This document shows, piece by piece, positions 26,234-34,415 of a stretch of 59,297 bases of DNA. The number at the start of each line of letters is the position of its first letter. The first letter of the stretch is position 1. The notes under the pieces were generated by a model. It was given only the letters and a program-made list of their open reading frames with translations, was not told where the DNA came from and did not search any database. Made by a program: the position numbers and the translations under genes. The DNA comes from Alicyclobacillus suci (GTDB taxonomy: Bacteria; Bacillota; Bacilli; Alicyclobacillales; Alicyclobacillaceae): positions 1 through 59,297 of the forward strand of contig NZ_JAFMTW010000021.1 in NCBI RefSeq assembly GCF_017329615.1. The letters run 5' to 3'.

Positions 26234-26719
26234 TCAAGTTCTGACACTAATAAATCGACTGTACGGTAAAGTCGCTGAGCCATATGGCTTCGTCTGGGCG
26301 TTCTGCTGCAACATGGACAACACGAAATCGGAATATGCTTTTGCATGAAGCGCCAAGGCTTCGATTTCGTCCCGCAACTGAACAATCCCCTTCACAACTT
26401 GACGCAGCCTCGTTGTGACGAAAGCCAATTCTTCACGTATAGAAAGAAGAGATGGCAACTCTAATAACTTGTTTGCGGTTAGTGCCGTCGGGTCCAACCC
26501 TTCGACCTCTGCAATCTCACGCACAACGGCTTCCCGCCTCGATTCAGAGGCGGAGACTGAGGAGCACAGTTGTTGAATCTCGTCCAATATCGATTCCGCC
26601 GTCACCTCACGGCCCGCAATCAACAGTTTCTTATGTTGTTCCATCAAACAACAAATGCGTTCCTCGCATTCGAGCGTCTCTTTCAATACGTCAAGAAGGC
26701 GTGCGCTTAATTCCGGCAT
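26234..26719 (-). CDS. flgN: FlgN-family export chaperone
   Basis: FlgN escorts FlgK and FlgL to the export apparatus. The 161-residue helical protein has the family's weak pattern: LLDVLKETLECEERICCLMEQHKKLL at the start, ESRREAVVREIAEVEG in the middle, and a C-terminal amphipathic helix (ALALHAKAYSDFVLSMLQQ). Its position between flgM and flgK supports the call. It matches B. subtilis YvyG/FlgN in place and size. Confidence 0.82.
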   Translation of the reverse strand: MPELSARLLDVLKETLECEERICCLMEQHKKLLIAGREVTAESILDEIQQLCSSVSASESRREAVVREIAEVEGLDPTALTANKLLELPSLLSIREELAFVTTRLRQVVKGIVQLRDEIEALALHAKAYSDFVLSMLQQNAQTKPYGSATLPYSRFISVRT

Positions 26720-26831
26720 GATGTCCCTCCGGTCTATCCAATCAATCTAGTGGTACCGTCAAACAAGGAAATATGCACCATTTCGTCCAACCCGTGCGTC
26801 ATTCCCACGCCCGGGCGCAACAAGCCCAAAC

Positions 26832-27065
26832 TCACGCCTGCACGTCAATAAATGCACCCTTTTTCAACATGCTGTCTGCTAACGCGTTCAGATTCACAGG
26901 CTCGCCCGACTGCATTTTCGCCTTCAGTGCATCGAGACGCGCCTGGTTGGACGCGGTTTGCCCCGTTGTCTTCGCGCTCGTCTTGTTGTCAGCGCGCACA
27001 TTTTGATTTTGCGCCGCATACGGTGCTTGCCCGCTACGCGACTGTATCGAATCGGATATGTTCAT
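26832..27065 (-). CDS. flgM: Anti-sigma factor FlgM
   Basis: FlgM holds FliA/SigD inactive until the hook is finished and FlgM is exported or degraded. The 77 residues are disordered at the N-terminus (MNISDSIQSRSGQAPYAAQN), with the C-terminal sigma-binding helices ARLDALKAKMQSGEPVNLNALADSMLKKG. ATG at 27065 follows GGGGGTGA and avoids a longer in-frame start with no Shine-Dalgarno. It lies directly downstream of the sigma gene it should inhibit. Confidence 0.9.
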   Translation of the reverse strand: MNISDSIQSRSGQAPYAAQNQNVRADNKTSAKTTGQTASNQARLDALKAKMQSGEPVNLNALADSMLKKGAFIDVQA

Positions 27066-27145
27066 CCGCTTCACCCCCATCATGAGTCCATCCACAAGTA
27101 TCTACGTCATTACATCGGAAACCGAAGCAAAAACTTGCACCGGCG

Positions 27146-27871
27146 TCAGTCTTCTTCGGCAAGCAGCTTTTGCAATGCAGACAATGCCTTTTTGTGTGTG
27201 CGAGAAACCTGCGACTCACTGAGGTCGAGCACGTAGCCAATCTCTTTGAGCGTCAGTTCCTCTTGGTAGTACAGGTAGAGCAATTGTTGTTCGCGCTGTG
27301 GCAACTTGGCGAGCGCGGCAACCAACAATTGCTTCGATTCGCGCTTGAGAAAGTGGAGTTCCGGTTGGCGGTCGGTGGTGGTGTCGGCGTGATCGAACGA
27401 GGAGCGCTCAGCGAGGTCTTCGAGCGACGCCCTATCGCGCATACCGATGTCAATCAACCAATGGTTCAACGTTTTCATCTCAATGCCAATCTCAGTAGCC
27501 AGTTCCGCATCTGTCGGCTCACGCATCAATTCTCGTACGAGCTTCTCCTCGGCGTCGCGAATCTTTCGGTACTTATCCCGAACCGCTCGGGGTTCGTTTT
27601 TATGACGCGCAATTTCATCCAGCATCGCCCCGCGGACAAACGGTTTGGCGTACGCCCCGAACGTACTTCCGCGGTTCTCCTCGAAAGAAGCGGCGGCCGT
27701 ATAAAGGCCAAGGACACCTGTATGAACCAAATCCCCCATCTCCAACCCGACGAGAGTCGCTCGTGGTGCGAGACTCGACGCCAGGCTGTAGACGAGCGGC
27801 AGGTGTGCCTCAATGCGGTCGCTCTCCTGCTGCTTATCCCATGTTTGATATGCTTGATATGCCATACTCAT
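27146..27871 (-). CDS. sigD: FliA/SigD-family RNA polymerase sigma factor
   Basis: It directs RNA polymerase to late flagellar promoters. The 241 residues contain region 2 (LPLVYSLASSLA, DLVHTGVLGLYTAAASFEE, STFGAYAKPFVRGAMLDEI), region 3 (EPRAVRDKYRKIRDAEEKLV, MREPTDAELATEIG) and region 4 with HTH (LPQREQQLLYLYYQEELTLKEIGYVLDLSESQVSRTHKKAL). RGAMLDE is diagnostic of FliA. In B. subtilis sigD lies at the end of the fla/che operon; here it sits between yvyF and flgM, directly next to its inhibitor. Whether a second sigD exists elsewhere cannot be seen. Confidence 0.9.
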   Translation of the reverse strand: MSMAYQAYQTWDKQQESDRIEAHLPLVYSLASSLAPRATLVGLEMGDLVHTGVLGLYTAAASFEENRGSTFGAYAKPFVRGAMLDEIARHKNEPRAVRDKYRKIRDAEEKLVRELMREPTDAELATEIGIEMKTLNHWLIDIGMRDRASLEDLAERSSFDHADTTTDRQPELHFLKRESKQLLVAALAKLPQREQQLLYLYYQEELTLKEIGYVLDLSESQVSRTHKKALSALQKLLAEED

Positions 27872-27949
27872 GGCTTCATCAACCTCTATGTTTATTCAAA
27901 ATTCTATATCCGAACAGGCAAAGCTGATACGCGTTCAATGACACACACA

Positions 27950-28360
27950 TCAATCAAGTCGTCCCACGTCATTTCGGCTATAAAAACCTTTACCAGACTT
28001 CGTCTGCGCGTTTTTCGCCCGGAGTTCTGCGCTCGCCGCACTCAAGCTGCGCGCCAGTTCTTGCGTACAACTCCCACAGAAGCGCCCTGATTGAGTCGGC
28101 TTGCCGCAGCGCTCACAAGCGTACGACATATTTGGATGATTTCTGAGAATCAGCCGCCCATCACGAATCATATCGACAATAATCTCGTATTCGACATGTG
28201 TGCCTTCGGCCACCTCCGCGATATTGGCAAGTTTGTTTTTGCGCAAAAAATTCCGGATTTCCGTGAGCATCCTATCTTCCTCACGGATGCAGTTGGGGCA
28301 GATATCGCGGCCCACTCGGTTGTACATCCGCCCACATCGTTTACAGTTTGTTATCGGCAC
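27950..28360 (-). CDS. yvyF: YvyF-family flagellar-operon zinc-ribbon protein
   Basis: The 136 residues hold two Cys pairs at the N-terminus (CKRCGRMY..DICPNC) and two later (YACERCGKPTQSGRFCGSC), so one or two zinc ribbons. An HTH-like middle (FLRKNKLANIAEVAEGTHVEYE, VDMIRDGRL) suggests nucleic-acid binding. YvyF (TIGR03826) is found just upstream of flgM in Bacillus and is an uncharacterised flagellar regulator. Here the sigma gene lies between yvyF and flgM. Confidence 0.88.
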   Translation of the reverse strand: MPITNCKRCGRMYNRVGRDICPNCIREEDRMLTEIRNFLRKNKLANIAEVAEGTHVEYEIIVDMIRDGRLILRNHPNMSYACERCGKPTQSGRFCGSCTQELARSLSAASAELRAKNAQTKSGKGFYSRNDVGRLD

Positions 28361-28531
28361 TGTCCATTCCTCCCGCTGCCGCTATTATATCTGCAAAAAA
28401 TGTCGGGAAACATCGAAGAATCGTAAATCGTTGTCGTTTCGTCACACAAATGGAGTCGACATGTCAGATCAATCTCTGAAAAAGACTAATTCGCCATCCC
28501 CCTAGTCCAATCCCTGCTGGACATGGCAAGC

Positions 28532-29314
28532 TTAGAGAACTCGAGCAATCACGATGGCACACACAGATACTGCACCAGCATGGTACAGTCGCTCGGCACA
28601 AGCGGCGAGGGTCGCGCCCGTAGTGACAATGTCGTCCATCAGCAACACGCGGGATCCGCGAACAGAAATTTGCTTATTGTGTTCATAAGCCCGCATCAGG
28701 CCTGCCTGCCGATCAGCTCGCGTCTTGGCCGTCTGCGACTGGGTAAAGCCTGAGCCACTTGTTTGAACGCGAACTAAAGCCGGCGCCGTGCGAAGCGCCA
28801 GGTGGCTTGTGGCGTGTTCAAGCAGGAGCCGGACGTGATTGTAACCGCGTTTGCGCGTTCGCTCACGCGTGGAAGGAACCGGCACGGCGACATCAAACGC
28901 AAGCGATTCCGTTTCGGTGAGGGCGTCGAGCGTCTGGGCGGCCATCTCGCTGAACCACTGGGTCAACTCAATGACACCGTCGTATTTCCAAGCACGGATG
29001 AGATTTCGGATGAAGTGGTCATATGGAATGCAACTGTAGACGTCAAGCGGACGCTTCGGGGATTGAAGCTGCAATTGTTGGTGTGCTGGCTGTGGCGCGC
29101 AACCTTGCGCGTCCTGTAGACAAAAGAGACACATCTGGCGCTTGTCCCGATGTGCCTTCGCATGCGAATGTTTGTATGTCGTCGCAACGACAGGTGCCTC
29201 GACGACGGGACGCCCACAAAGTACACACAACGTTTCATCGGTCGGAAACACCCAATTGAGCATCACGTTGCTCAATTGACGCAAGCGATACCGCCACGCG
29301 ATGCGCTCGTTCAC
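28532..29314 (-). CDS. comFC: ComFC-like phosphoribosyltransferase-fold protein
   Basis: ComFC takes part in DNA uptake and recombination during competence. The N-terminal zinc-finger part has Cys pairs LCVLCGRPV and MCLFCLQDAQG. The PRPP-binding motif VLLMDDIVTTGATLAACAERL is near residues 222-242, and the middle RERTRKRGYNHVRLLLEH is typical. Length, 260 residues, is normal. comFA and comFB, which usually precede it, are not upstream; the phoR-like kinase is instead, 75 bp away. Confidence 0.9.
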   Translation of the reverse strand: MNERIAWRYRLRQLSNVMLNWVFPTDETLCVLCGRPVVEAPVVATTYKHSHAKAHRDKRQMCLFCLQDAQGCAPQPAHQQLQLQSPKRPLDVYSCIPYDHFIRNLIRAWKYDGVIELTQWFSEMAAQTLDALTETESLAFDVAVPVPSTRERTRKRGYNHVRLLLEHATSHLALRTAPALVRVQTSGSGFTQSQTAKTRADRQAGLMRAYEHNKQISVRGSRVLLMDDIVTTGATLAACAERLYHAGAVSVCAIVIARVL

Positions 29315-29388
29315 TGTGCACGCACATCCTTTCGTCGCCGTCGAGACGCGACGGTTTCACAAACGCGTACCGCCGACGATAGGCCTTA

Positions 29389-30735
29389 TCACTTGATGCC
29401 AAATGGCAAGTTGACGATATTCGTATCCAGGCGCGACAGGGTGAACCAGAAGTCGCTGCCTTCCCCCTCGACACTGTCGACGCCGACCTCGCCGCCAAGC
29501 GCCGTTACGATGTGCTTGACGATGGCAAGTCCCAGCCCCGTACCGCCCGATGCGCGGCTGCGATGTTTTTCAACGCGATAAAAGCGCTCGAATACGCGAT
29601 TTAAAGATTCTTTCGGAATGCCTGATCCGTTATCGCGGACATGGACTTTCACTCTGTCGATGAGCACATCCCACGTCACCGTCACCATACTGCCATCTGG
29701 TGAATAATGGATGGCGTTGGCAAGCAGGTTCAGGAAGACTTGCAAGAGCATGTCCGGATCAGCCCAGACATTCACACGCGGCACGTGCTCCAAGCGAAGT
29801 TCAATGTGGCGAGCCGTAGCCGTGTGACGCACGCGTTCGAAAGCCCTATCGACAATCGATTGCAGGTCGACAGAAATAGGTTCGACGCGACTATCTGTCG
29901 CCTCCAACTTCGAGAGTTCCAGCAAATCTTGCACGAGATTCCCCATGCGTATCGACTCGTCGTAAATCGTGCGCAGGAACTTCTGGCGCATGGAATGGTT
30001 CACATCCTGCGCAGGGGCCGCATTGGATGCCTCCTCCTCTTCGTCAAGGAGCGTCTCAGCAAACCCGCGGATGGCCGCAATCGGCGTTTTCAACTCATGT
30101 GAAACATTGGCGACAAATTCACTGCGCATATGTTCCAGACGCCGCCACTCGGAGACATCTGTCACAAGCATCAGCACATCGTGTGCGTGGTCTGGACGGT
30201 TTTGCGTGCGCGCACTCGATAAGATAGGCACTAATCGGATACGCACCGTCGTCCCCTCGCGAATCACCAACTCGTCCGTCCATGGCGTGCCAAAGAGCAA
30301 AGCGTGATCAACCGCCGCACCCAGATGATAGTTGCGGAACACAGTCCAGTGATCTCTGTCACGCCATTGCTCAACAGGCCGCCGAAACAAGCGCGCCGCA
30401 GCCTCATTGACCATTTGCACCTCGCCGTCACTGCGCAAATAGATGACGCCCGTCGTCATGTTCTGCAGAATGTGGCGCAACAAGTCGCGCTCCTGCGACA
30501 TCTCCTCAAACGTTCGCTCGACGTGCTCACTCATGCGGTTGAATGCGTCAAACACCGGCATTTCCGCACCGGGACTTCGATACGGGTACATACGCACGTC
30601 GTGACGACCCGACCCAATCGCTTCAAGCGAATCAATGAGGTGCTGCCGCGTCGCTTTCGTCGAACGCGCGCGCAACCAGAATGGAATTACCATTACCAAC
30701 AGGCCAACGAGGAAACCAATAAAAAACGTCGTCAT
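29389..30735 (-). CDS. phoR: PhoR-like sensor histidine kinase
   Basis: Partner of the regulator just upstream. Only one N-terminal membrane helix (TFFIGFLVGLLVMVIPFWL) is present, without a large periplasmic sensor, so it is a short form. A HAMP-like segment (~45-90), a PAS domain (~95-210, ILQNMTTGVIYLRSDGEVQM), the phosphoacceptor ANVSHELKTPIAAIRGFAET, N box LLANAIHYS, DNGSGIP and GGTGLGLAIVKHI follow. 448 residues. Its start overlaps the regulator stop by 4 bp (ATGA). Phosphate control is the likeliest role, but a general cell-envelope role is possible. Confidence 0.85.
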   Translation of the reverse strand: MTTFFIGFLVGLLVMVIPFWLRARSTKATRQHLIDSLEAIGSGRHDVRMYPYRSPGAEMPVFDAFNRMSEHVERTFEEMSQERDLLRHILQNMTTGVIYLRSDGEVQMVNEAAARLFRRPVEQWRDRDHWTVFRNYHLGAAVDHALLFGTPWTDELVIREGTTVRIRLVPILSSARTQNRPDHAHDVLMLVTDVSEWRRLEHMRSEFVANVSHELKTPIAAIRGFAETLLDEEEEASNAAPAQDVNHSMRQKFLRTIYDESIRMGNLVQDLLELSKLEATDSRVEPISVDLQSIVDRAFERVRHTATARHIELRLEHVPRVNVWADPDMLLQVFLNLLANAIHYSPDGSMVTVTWDVLIDRVKVHVRDNGSGIPKESLNRVFERFYRVEKHRSRASGGTGLGLAIVKHIVTALGGEVGVDSVEGEGSDFWFTLSRLDTNIVNLPFGIK

Positions 30736-31460
30736 GAGGTAGTCGCAGCCTCGGTAAATTTGTAGCCAATCCCCCGCACTGTACGGATGTACATCGGGTT
30801 TTTCGAGTTTTGCTCAATCTTCTCGCGCAAATGAGAAACATGAACGTCGACAATGCGCGTGTCCGTCGCGCTACTGTAGCCCCAAACGCGGTCGAGCAAT
30901 TGGTCGCGAGAGAGGACATGCTCTGGGTTCTCCATAAAATATTGAAGCAACTCGAATTCCTTCGGCGTGAAATCCATTAGTTCACCACCGACGCGCACCT
31001 CGTGGCGAGACACATCGAGCGCGATGTTGCCCACCCGCAGAATCTTCTCCGGTTTCACAGTCGTCTTCGCCGTTTGCTCCACCGCAGACGTCTCACTGCG
31101 CCGCAACACCGCGCGAGCGCGGGCGACCAGTTCGCGCGGGCTAAAAGGCTTAGTCACATAGTCGTCAGCGCCCAACTCGAGGCCAAGTACGAGGTCGACT
31201 TCCTCGTCGCGCGCAGTCAATAGGATAATTGGCACGGAAACTTGTTCCTGACGCAATTTGCGGCAAATTTCCATGCCGTCCATGCCTGGCAGCATCAAAT
31301 CGAGCACAACTAAATCAAATCTGTCCGCTCTGGACCGCAGAATATCATAGGCGGCCTTCCCATCTCCGACGGCTTCTACATCAAAGCCAGAGCGCTGAAA
31401 ATTGTATTCCACCAATGTACGGATAGATTCTTCGTCGTCGACAATTAGAACAGTTGGCAC
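30732..31460 (-). CDS. phoP: PhoP/PhoB-like OmpR-family response regulator
   Basis: Receiver domain with VDDEESIRTL, phosphorylated Asp in VVLDLMLPGMDGM (near residue 52), Thr in ILLTARDEE and Lys in VTKPFSPRELVARARAVLRR. The winged helix (MDFTPKEFELLQYFMENPEH to IVDVHVSHLREKIEQNSKN and VRGIGYKF) is intact. 242 residues, GTG start after GGAGGA. It lies upstream of and overlaps the kinase, giving a standard pair. PhoP is favoured over WalR because no walHIJ genes follow. Confidence 0.87.
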   Translation of the reverse strand: MPTVLIVDDEESIRTLVEYNFQRSGFDVEAVGDGKAAYDILRSRADRFDLVVLDLMLPGMDGMEICRKLRQEQVSVPIILLTARDEEVDLVLGLELGADDYVTKPFSPRELVARARAVLRRSETSAVEQTAKTTVKPEKILRVGNIALDVSRHEVRVGGELMDFTPKEFELLQYFMENPEHVLSRDQLLDRVWGYSSATDTRIVDVHVSHLREKIEQNSKNPMYIRTVRGIGYKFTEAATTS

Positions 31461-31675
31461 TGGCGTTCCTCCATATCAGTGTTTCTACGCGTATTGTACC
31501 GAAGACACGCCTAGAGGTTCTAGTGTGGTTTTGTAAAGATTTTTTCCAAACCACCACAGATATACGACAGATAATTGAAAAAACACGGAGTGACGAAAAA
31601 TAGATGGATAGCTTGTCAAATGACGCGTGCTGTGTGAACATAATTAATGAATTTGTCAGAATTGGGTGATGACCA

Positions 31676-32995
31676 ATGACTATCGGAGAGAAAATTCGAG
31701 AGATTCGAATAAAGCGGGGCCTCACGCAGTCTGACCTGGGTGGAGATCTCGTGACCCCAAGTATGATCAGCCAGATTGAAGCGGATAGAGCAAAGCCTTC
31801 CTACCCACTACTGATGGAAATCGCCAATCGGTTAGGCATGCCCGTGGAGTATTTCATGAATGAAATGGATGATCAATTTCTCTTCAACGCCCGACTCACC
31901 ATCGCGACCTATCAATCAGCTATCGGCGACGCAGTGGCCGCACGCGAGCAACTAGAGTCGATTCAGTCGGCGCCGGAGCAAGGCTTAACGCACCAAGAGT
32001 ATGTCCTTACACTGGCTCAAACCTACCGGAAGCTCGGCCAGTATCACGAAGCAACAGGCCATCTCGAACACCTCCGCGAACTGGCGTACAGAACACAGGA
32101 CCAGCGCCTGCTGTTTTTCGTCTGCAAGGAGTCGGGTTACGTCGAAGCAGGGCTCACGAATGTCGACGGTGCGATGCACGAGTGGTCGCGGGCGCTTGAA
32201 ATCGGCCATGCGCTCCGCCAGAGCAACGCGATGGCCAACATGGATTTGATTGTATTGATGACAGAAATTATGTTGCAATTGCAGCAACTCATAGAAGATC
32301 ATCCAGGCCACTTTCCGAACCCAGGGAACTATCTGCAACAGGCCCGCGCATTGACGGCGGAAACGCCTGATTTGCGTTCGGTGTGTGATCGCCTTGTGGC
32401 CGACGCATTGGACTGTATCACAAGTGACCCCGCCCGAGCCAAAATCCTGGCCGACAAAGCGAATACCCTGTTCACCTTCTCCCGACTCGTCGAGCATGTC
32501 GTCGTGATCCAAACGCGTCTCTCAGATATCGAGGGAGACAGCATCGAGCGTGACCCATGGCAGCAAGCTGCACTCGCCATGACATCTATCTACCCAGATG
32601 CGTTCCTCGTGACAGCGTGCGAACAAATTGAAAAATTACTCGCGTCAGGCCAGTTCGATCACGCCGAACACCGCGCCAAACAAGCCCGCGAAGTATTGCG
32701 AGCCTTAGCGAATTATCACTCACAACGAGATTTGGCCGAAAACACCATCCGTCTGGAGATCATTGATGCCCAACTAGCTGTCATTCGCGGCGATATTCAA
32801 AGCGGTATTGACCGACTCAAGCCGCTCGTCGACGATTATCCCCCATCCGCCGAGACAAAACACCGCATCCGCGCCTGTGCACTGCTCGTCCTCTGGTATG
32901 GGGAACTTAGCGAGACGGACTGGGTCATTCATTACTGCCGACAAATGGAGCGCCTGATGGCACCACAAACGTCACAAACCCCGCTCTACCTCTGA
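31676..32995 (+). CDS. XRE-family regulator with C-terminal TPR-like repeats
   Basis: Residues 1-65 are a helix-turn-helix (IGEKIREIRIKRGLTQSDLG, TPSMISQIEADRAKPSYPLL, LGMPVEYFM) and ~75-430 are helical repeats of about 34-40 residues, several with the A/G-aromatic TPR pattern (TYRKLGQYHEATGHLEHLRE). The layout matches RRNPP/Rap-like regulators such as PlcR and NprR, some of which bind a short secreted peptide. No peptide gene is visible next to it, so signalling is unproven. It stands alone on the plus strand, opposite phoPR. The TGA lies in the loop of its terminator. Confidence 0.8.
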   Translation: MTIGEKIREIRIKRGLTQSDLGGDLVTPSMISQIEADRAKPSYPLLMEIANRLGMPVEYFMNEMDDQFLFNARLTIATYQSAIGDAVAAREQLESIQSAPEQGLTHQEYVLTLAQTYRKLGQYHEATGHLEHLRELAYRTQDQRLLFFVCKESGYVEAGLTNVDGAMHEWSRALEIGHALRQSNAMANMDLIVLMTEIMLQLQQLIEDHPGHFPNPGNYLQQARALTAETPDLRSVCDRLVADALDCITSDPARAKILADKANTLFTFSRLVEHVVVIQTRLSDIEGDSIERDPWQQAALAMTSIYPDAFLVTACEQIEKLLASGQFDHAEHRAKQAREVLRALANYHSQRDLAENTIRLEIIDAQLAVIRGDIQSGIDRLKPLVDDYPPSAETKHRIRACALLVLWYGELSETDWVIHYCRQMERLMAPQTSQTPLYL

Positions 32996-33002
32996 GCGGG
33001 GT
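32978..33002 (+). terminator. Terminator-like hairpin of the XRE-TPR gene, containing its stop codon
   Basis: ACCCCGCTC (32978-32986) pairs with GAGCGGGGT (32994-33002), 7-nt loop; the TGA stop spans 32993-32995. No clear T run follows, so efficiency is unsure. Confidence 0.55.
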
Positions 33003-33027
33003 CGCTTGTCTCGGTCAATTTCTCGCC

Positions 33028-33441
33028 TTAGCGGACGATGGTGGTCAACCCTTCGTCCCGTTTCACTTGGTAAATGCAACGAATGGCACCCGCTGATTCT
33101 CCATACCTCCCCGCTATGGTTAGCGCTTCATCGAGCGTTTGTGCACATAACATATCAAGCGGCAAGCCCTTGCGCGCCATCCGCTCTGCAATGGCGAGGG
33201 TTAAATCTGTGGAACCGGCATCGACGAGACACACGTACGTCGGGTACGCGATGGATAGGCACTTGTGGTGAATCCGCCGAAGCACCATCTCAATATCTCG
33301 TTCCGCATTTTCAGTGACGATGATAAAGTACACAGATTTCCCTTGTTCATGGTTTTTCACAAGCCACCCCCACAACTGCCAGGCGATGACGAGAACCCCA
33401 TATACGGCAAACGCCGCAACGACCATTAGTGCCCACACAAG
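33028..33441 (-). CDS. Small membrane-anchored protein with truncated GT-A-like fold
   Basis: An N-terminal membrane helix (WALMVVAAFAVYGVLVIAWQLW) is followed by a soluble domain with YFIIVTENAERDIEMVLRRI and VCLVDAGSTDLTLAIAERM. The latter resembles the nucleotide-sugar strand of family-2 glycosyltransferases (usually DDGSTD), but the metal-binding DxD and later catalytic parts are absent, so no enzyme activity is expected. TTG at 33441 has GGGGGTGA upstream; the ATG at 33462 has no ribosome-binding site. It follows the DegU-like regulator and may be co-transcribed. I do not recognise a named family. Confidence 0.65.
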   Translation of the reverse strand, partial: LVWALMVVAAFAVYGVLVIAWQLWGWLVKNHEQGKSVYFIIVTENAERDIEMVLRRIHHKCLSIAYPTYVCLVDAGSTDLTLAIAERMARKGLPLDMLCAQTLDEALTIAGRYGESAGAIRCIYQVKRDEGLTTIVR

Positions 33442-33489
33442 CGTCACCCCCTGCCACAACATATGTGGGAAGAGGTGACGGCGGCACCG

Positions 33490-34143
33490 TCAGAGATTGA
33501 CCCAACGGTGCCGCAGGGCATGCAATGATGCCTGCGCCCTATCGGGGACATTCAGTTTTGCGAGAATGTGCGACACGTGATTCTTCACCGTCTTGACGGA
33601 GATGTGTAAGTCCTCCGAGATTTGCTCGTTGGTCCTCCCCTTTGCCATCTCGCGAAGCACATCGTATTCGCGAGCGGTCAAAATCTCCTTCCAAGACTCG
33701 TTGAGACGACTCATCTGGGCAACAGCGTTCAATAGAATGGGTGTCACTTGCGGGTGAACCATCGCGCGGCCCGCCGCCACCTCTCGAATCGCCCGAACGA
33801 TATCGTCTGCCGCGCCGTCCTTCACCAAGTACGCCGACGCACCATAACGAAGACTTTGCATCACCACATCTTCGTCATCGTGCATCGTGAGCATGATGAC
33901 TTTTGTATCAAGCGGTCGCTGATTCAACATCCGGACCGTCTCAATGCCGTCCATCACCGGCATATTGACGTCGAGCAGCAAGATATCCGGCTTCATGTCG
34001 CCAATTTGCTCTATGACTTCACGGCCGTTCTTCCACAATGCGACGACAGCCATGTCTGGTTCATACTCGACGATGTCCCGAAGCATCACCCGAAACGCTT
34101 CATTGTCTTCTGCAATCGCAATACCCCACACACGTTCCTGCAC
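33490..34143 (-). CDS. DegU/NarL-family response regulator without adjacent kinase
   Basis: Receiver with IAEDNEAFR, phosphorylated Asp in ILLLDVNMPVMDG, Thr in VIMLTMHD and Lys in AYLVKDGA. A LuxR-type HTH (LTAREYDVLREMAKGRTNEQ, ISEDLHISVKTVKNHVSHIL) ends the ~217-residue protein. The GTG at 34143 follows AAAAGGAG. No histidine kinase gene is adjacent, so it is an orphan here; the membrane protein downstream is its only close partner. Assigning degU itself would need the usual degS neighbour, which is missing. Confidence 0.85.
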   Translation of the reverse strand: MQERVWGIAIAEDNEAFRVMLRDIVEYEPDMAVVALWKNGREVIEQIGDMKPDILLLDVNMPVMDGIETVRMLNQRPLDTKVIMLTMHDDEDVVMQSLRYGASAYLVKDGAADDIVRAIREVAAGRAMVHPQVTPILLNAVAQMSRLNESWKEILTAREYDVLREMAKGRTNEQISEDLHISVKTVKNHVSHILAKLNVPDRAQASLHALRHRWVNL

Positions 34144-34251
34144 CAGGCCGACCACTCCTTTTATGTATATTTCGGACCGGCTACATTACAGGATAACAGG
34201 AATCGACAAATGATTCACGAGGACTTCTGGAAAAAGCGAGGCTTTTTTGCA

Positions 34252-34288
34252 CAAAAAAAAGGGCGCCAGCACCATATGGCACTGACGC
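34252..34288 (-). terminator. metK intrinsic terminator
   Basis: On the minus strand GCGTCAGTGCC pairs with GGTGCTGGCGC (34278-34288 with 34263-34273, including G-U pairs) and is followed by CCTTTTTTTT. A second short hairpin, AAAAAGC/GCTTTTT, follows near 34231-34247. A further CCCCCAC/GTGGGGG hairpin lies at 34327-34346 just after the gene. Confidence 0.85.
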
Positions 34289-34415
34289 AAAACATGGGGT
34301 AAGGGTGATGCTATAATGTTCGTCCTCCCCCACGACGATGTGGGGGTCGTCCGAAAAAGATTTTAGATTTTTTATCGTCCAAAATGCACTGGGCAACACC
34401 CTACAGTTGACGCTC

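Noticed and set aside
27170..28090. Open frame on the plus strand across the sigma gene and yvyF
   Set aside because: Antisense to two well-recognised genes; no coding signature of its own.
33028..33441. Active glycosyltransferase
   Set aside because: Only one GT-A-like strand is seen; DxD, the catalytic Asp and the QxxRW region are missing.
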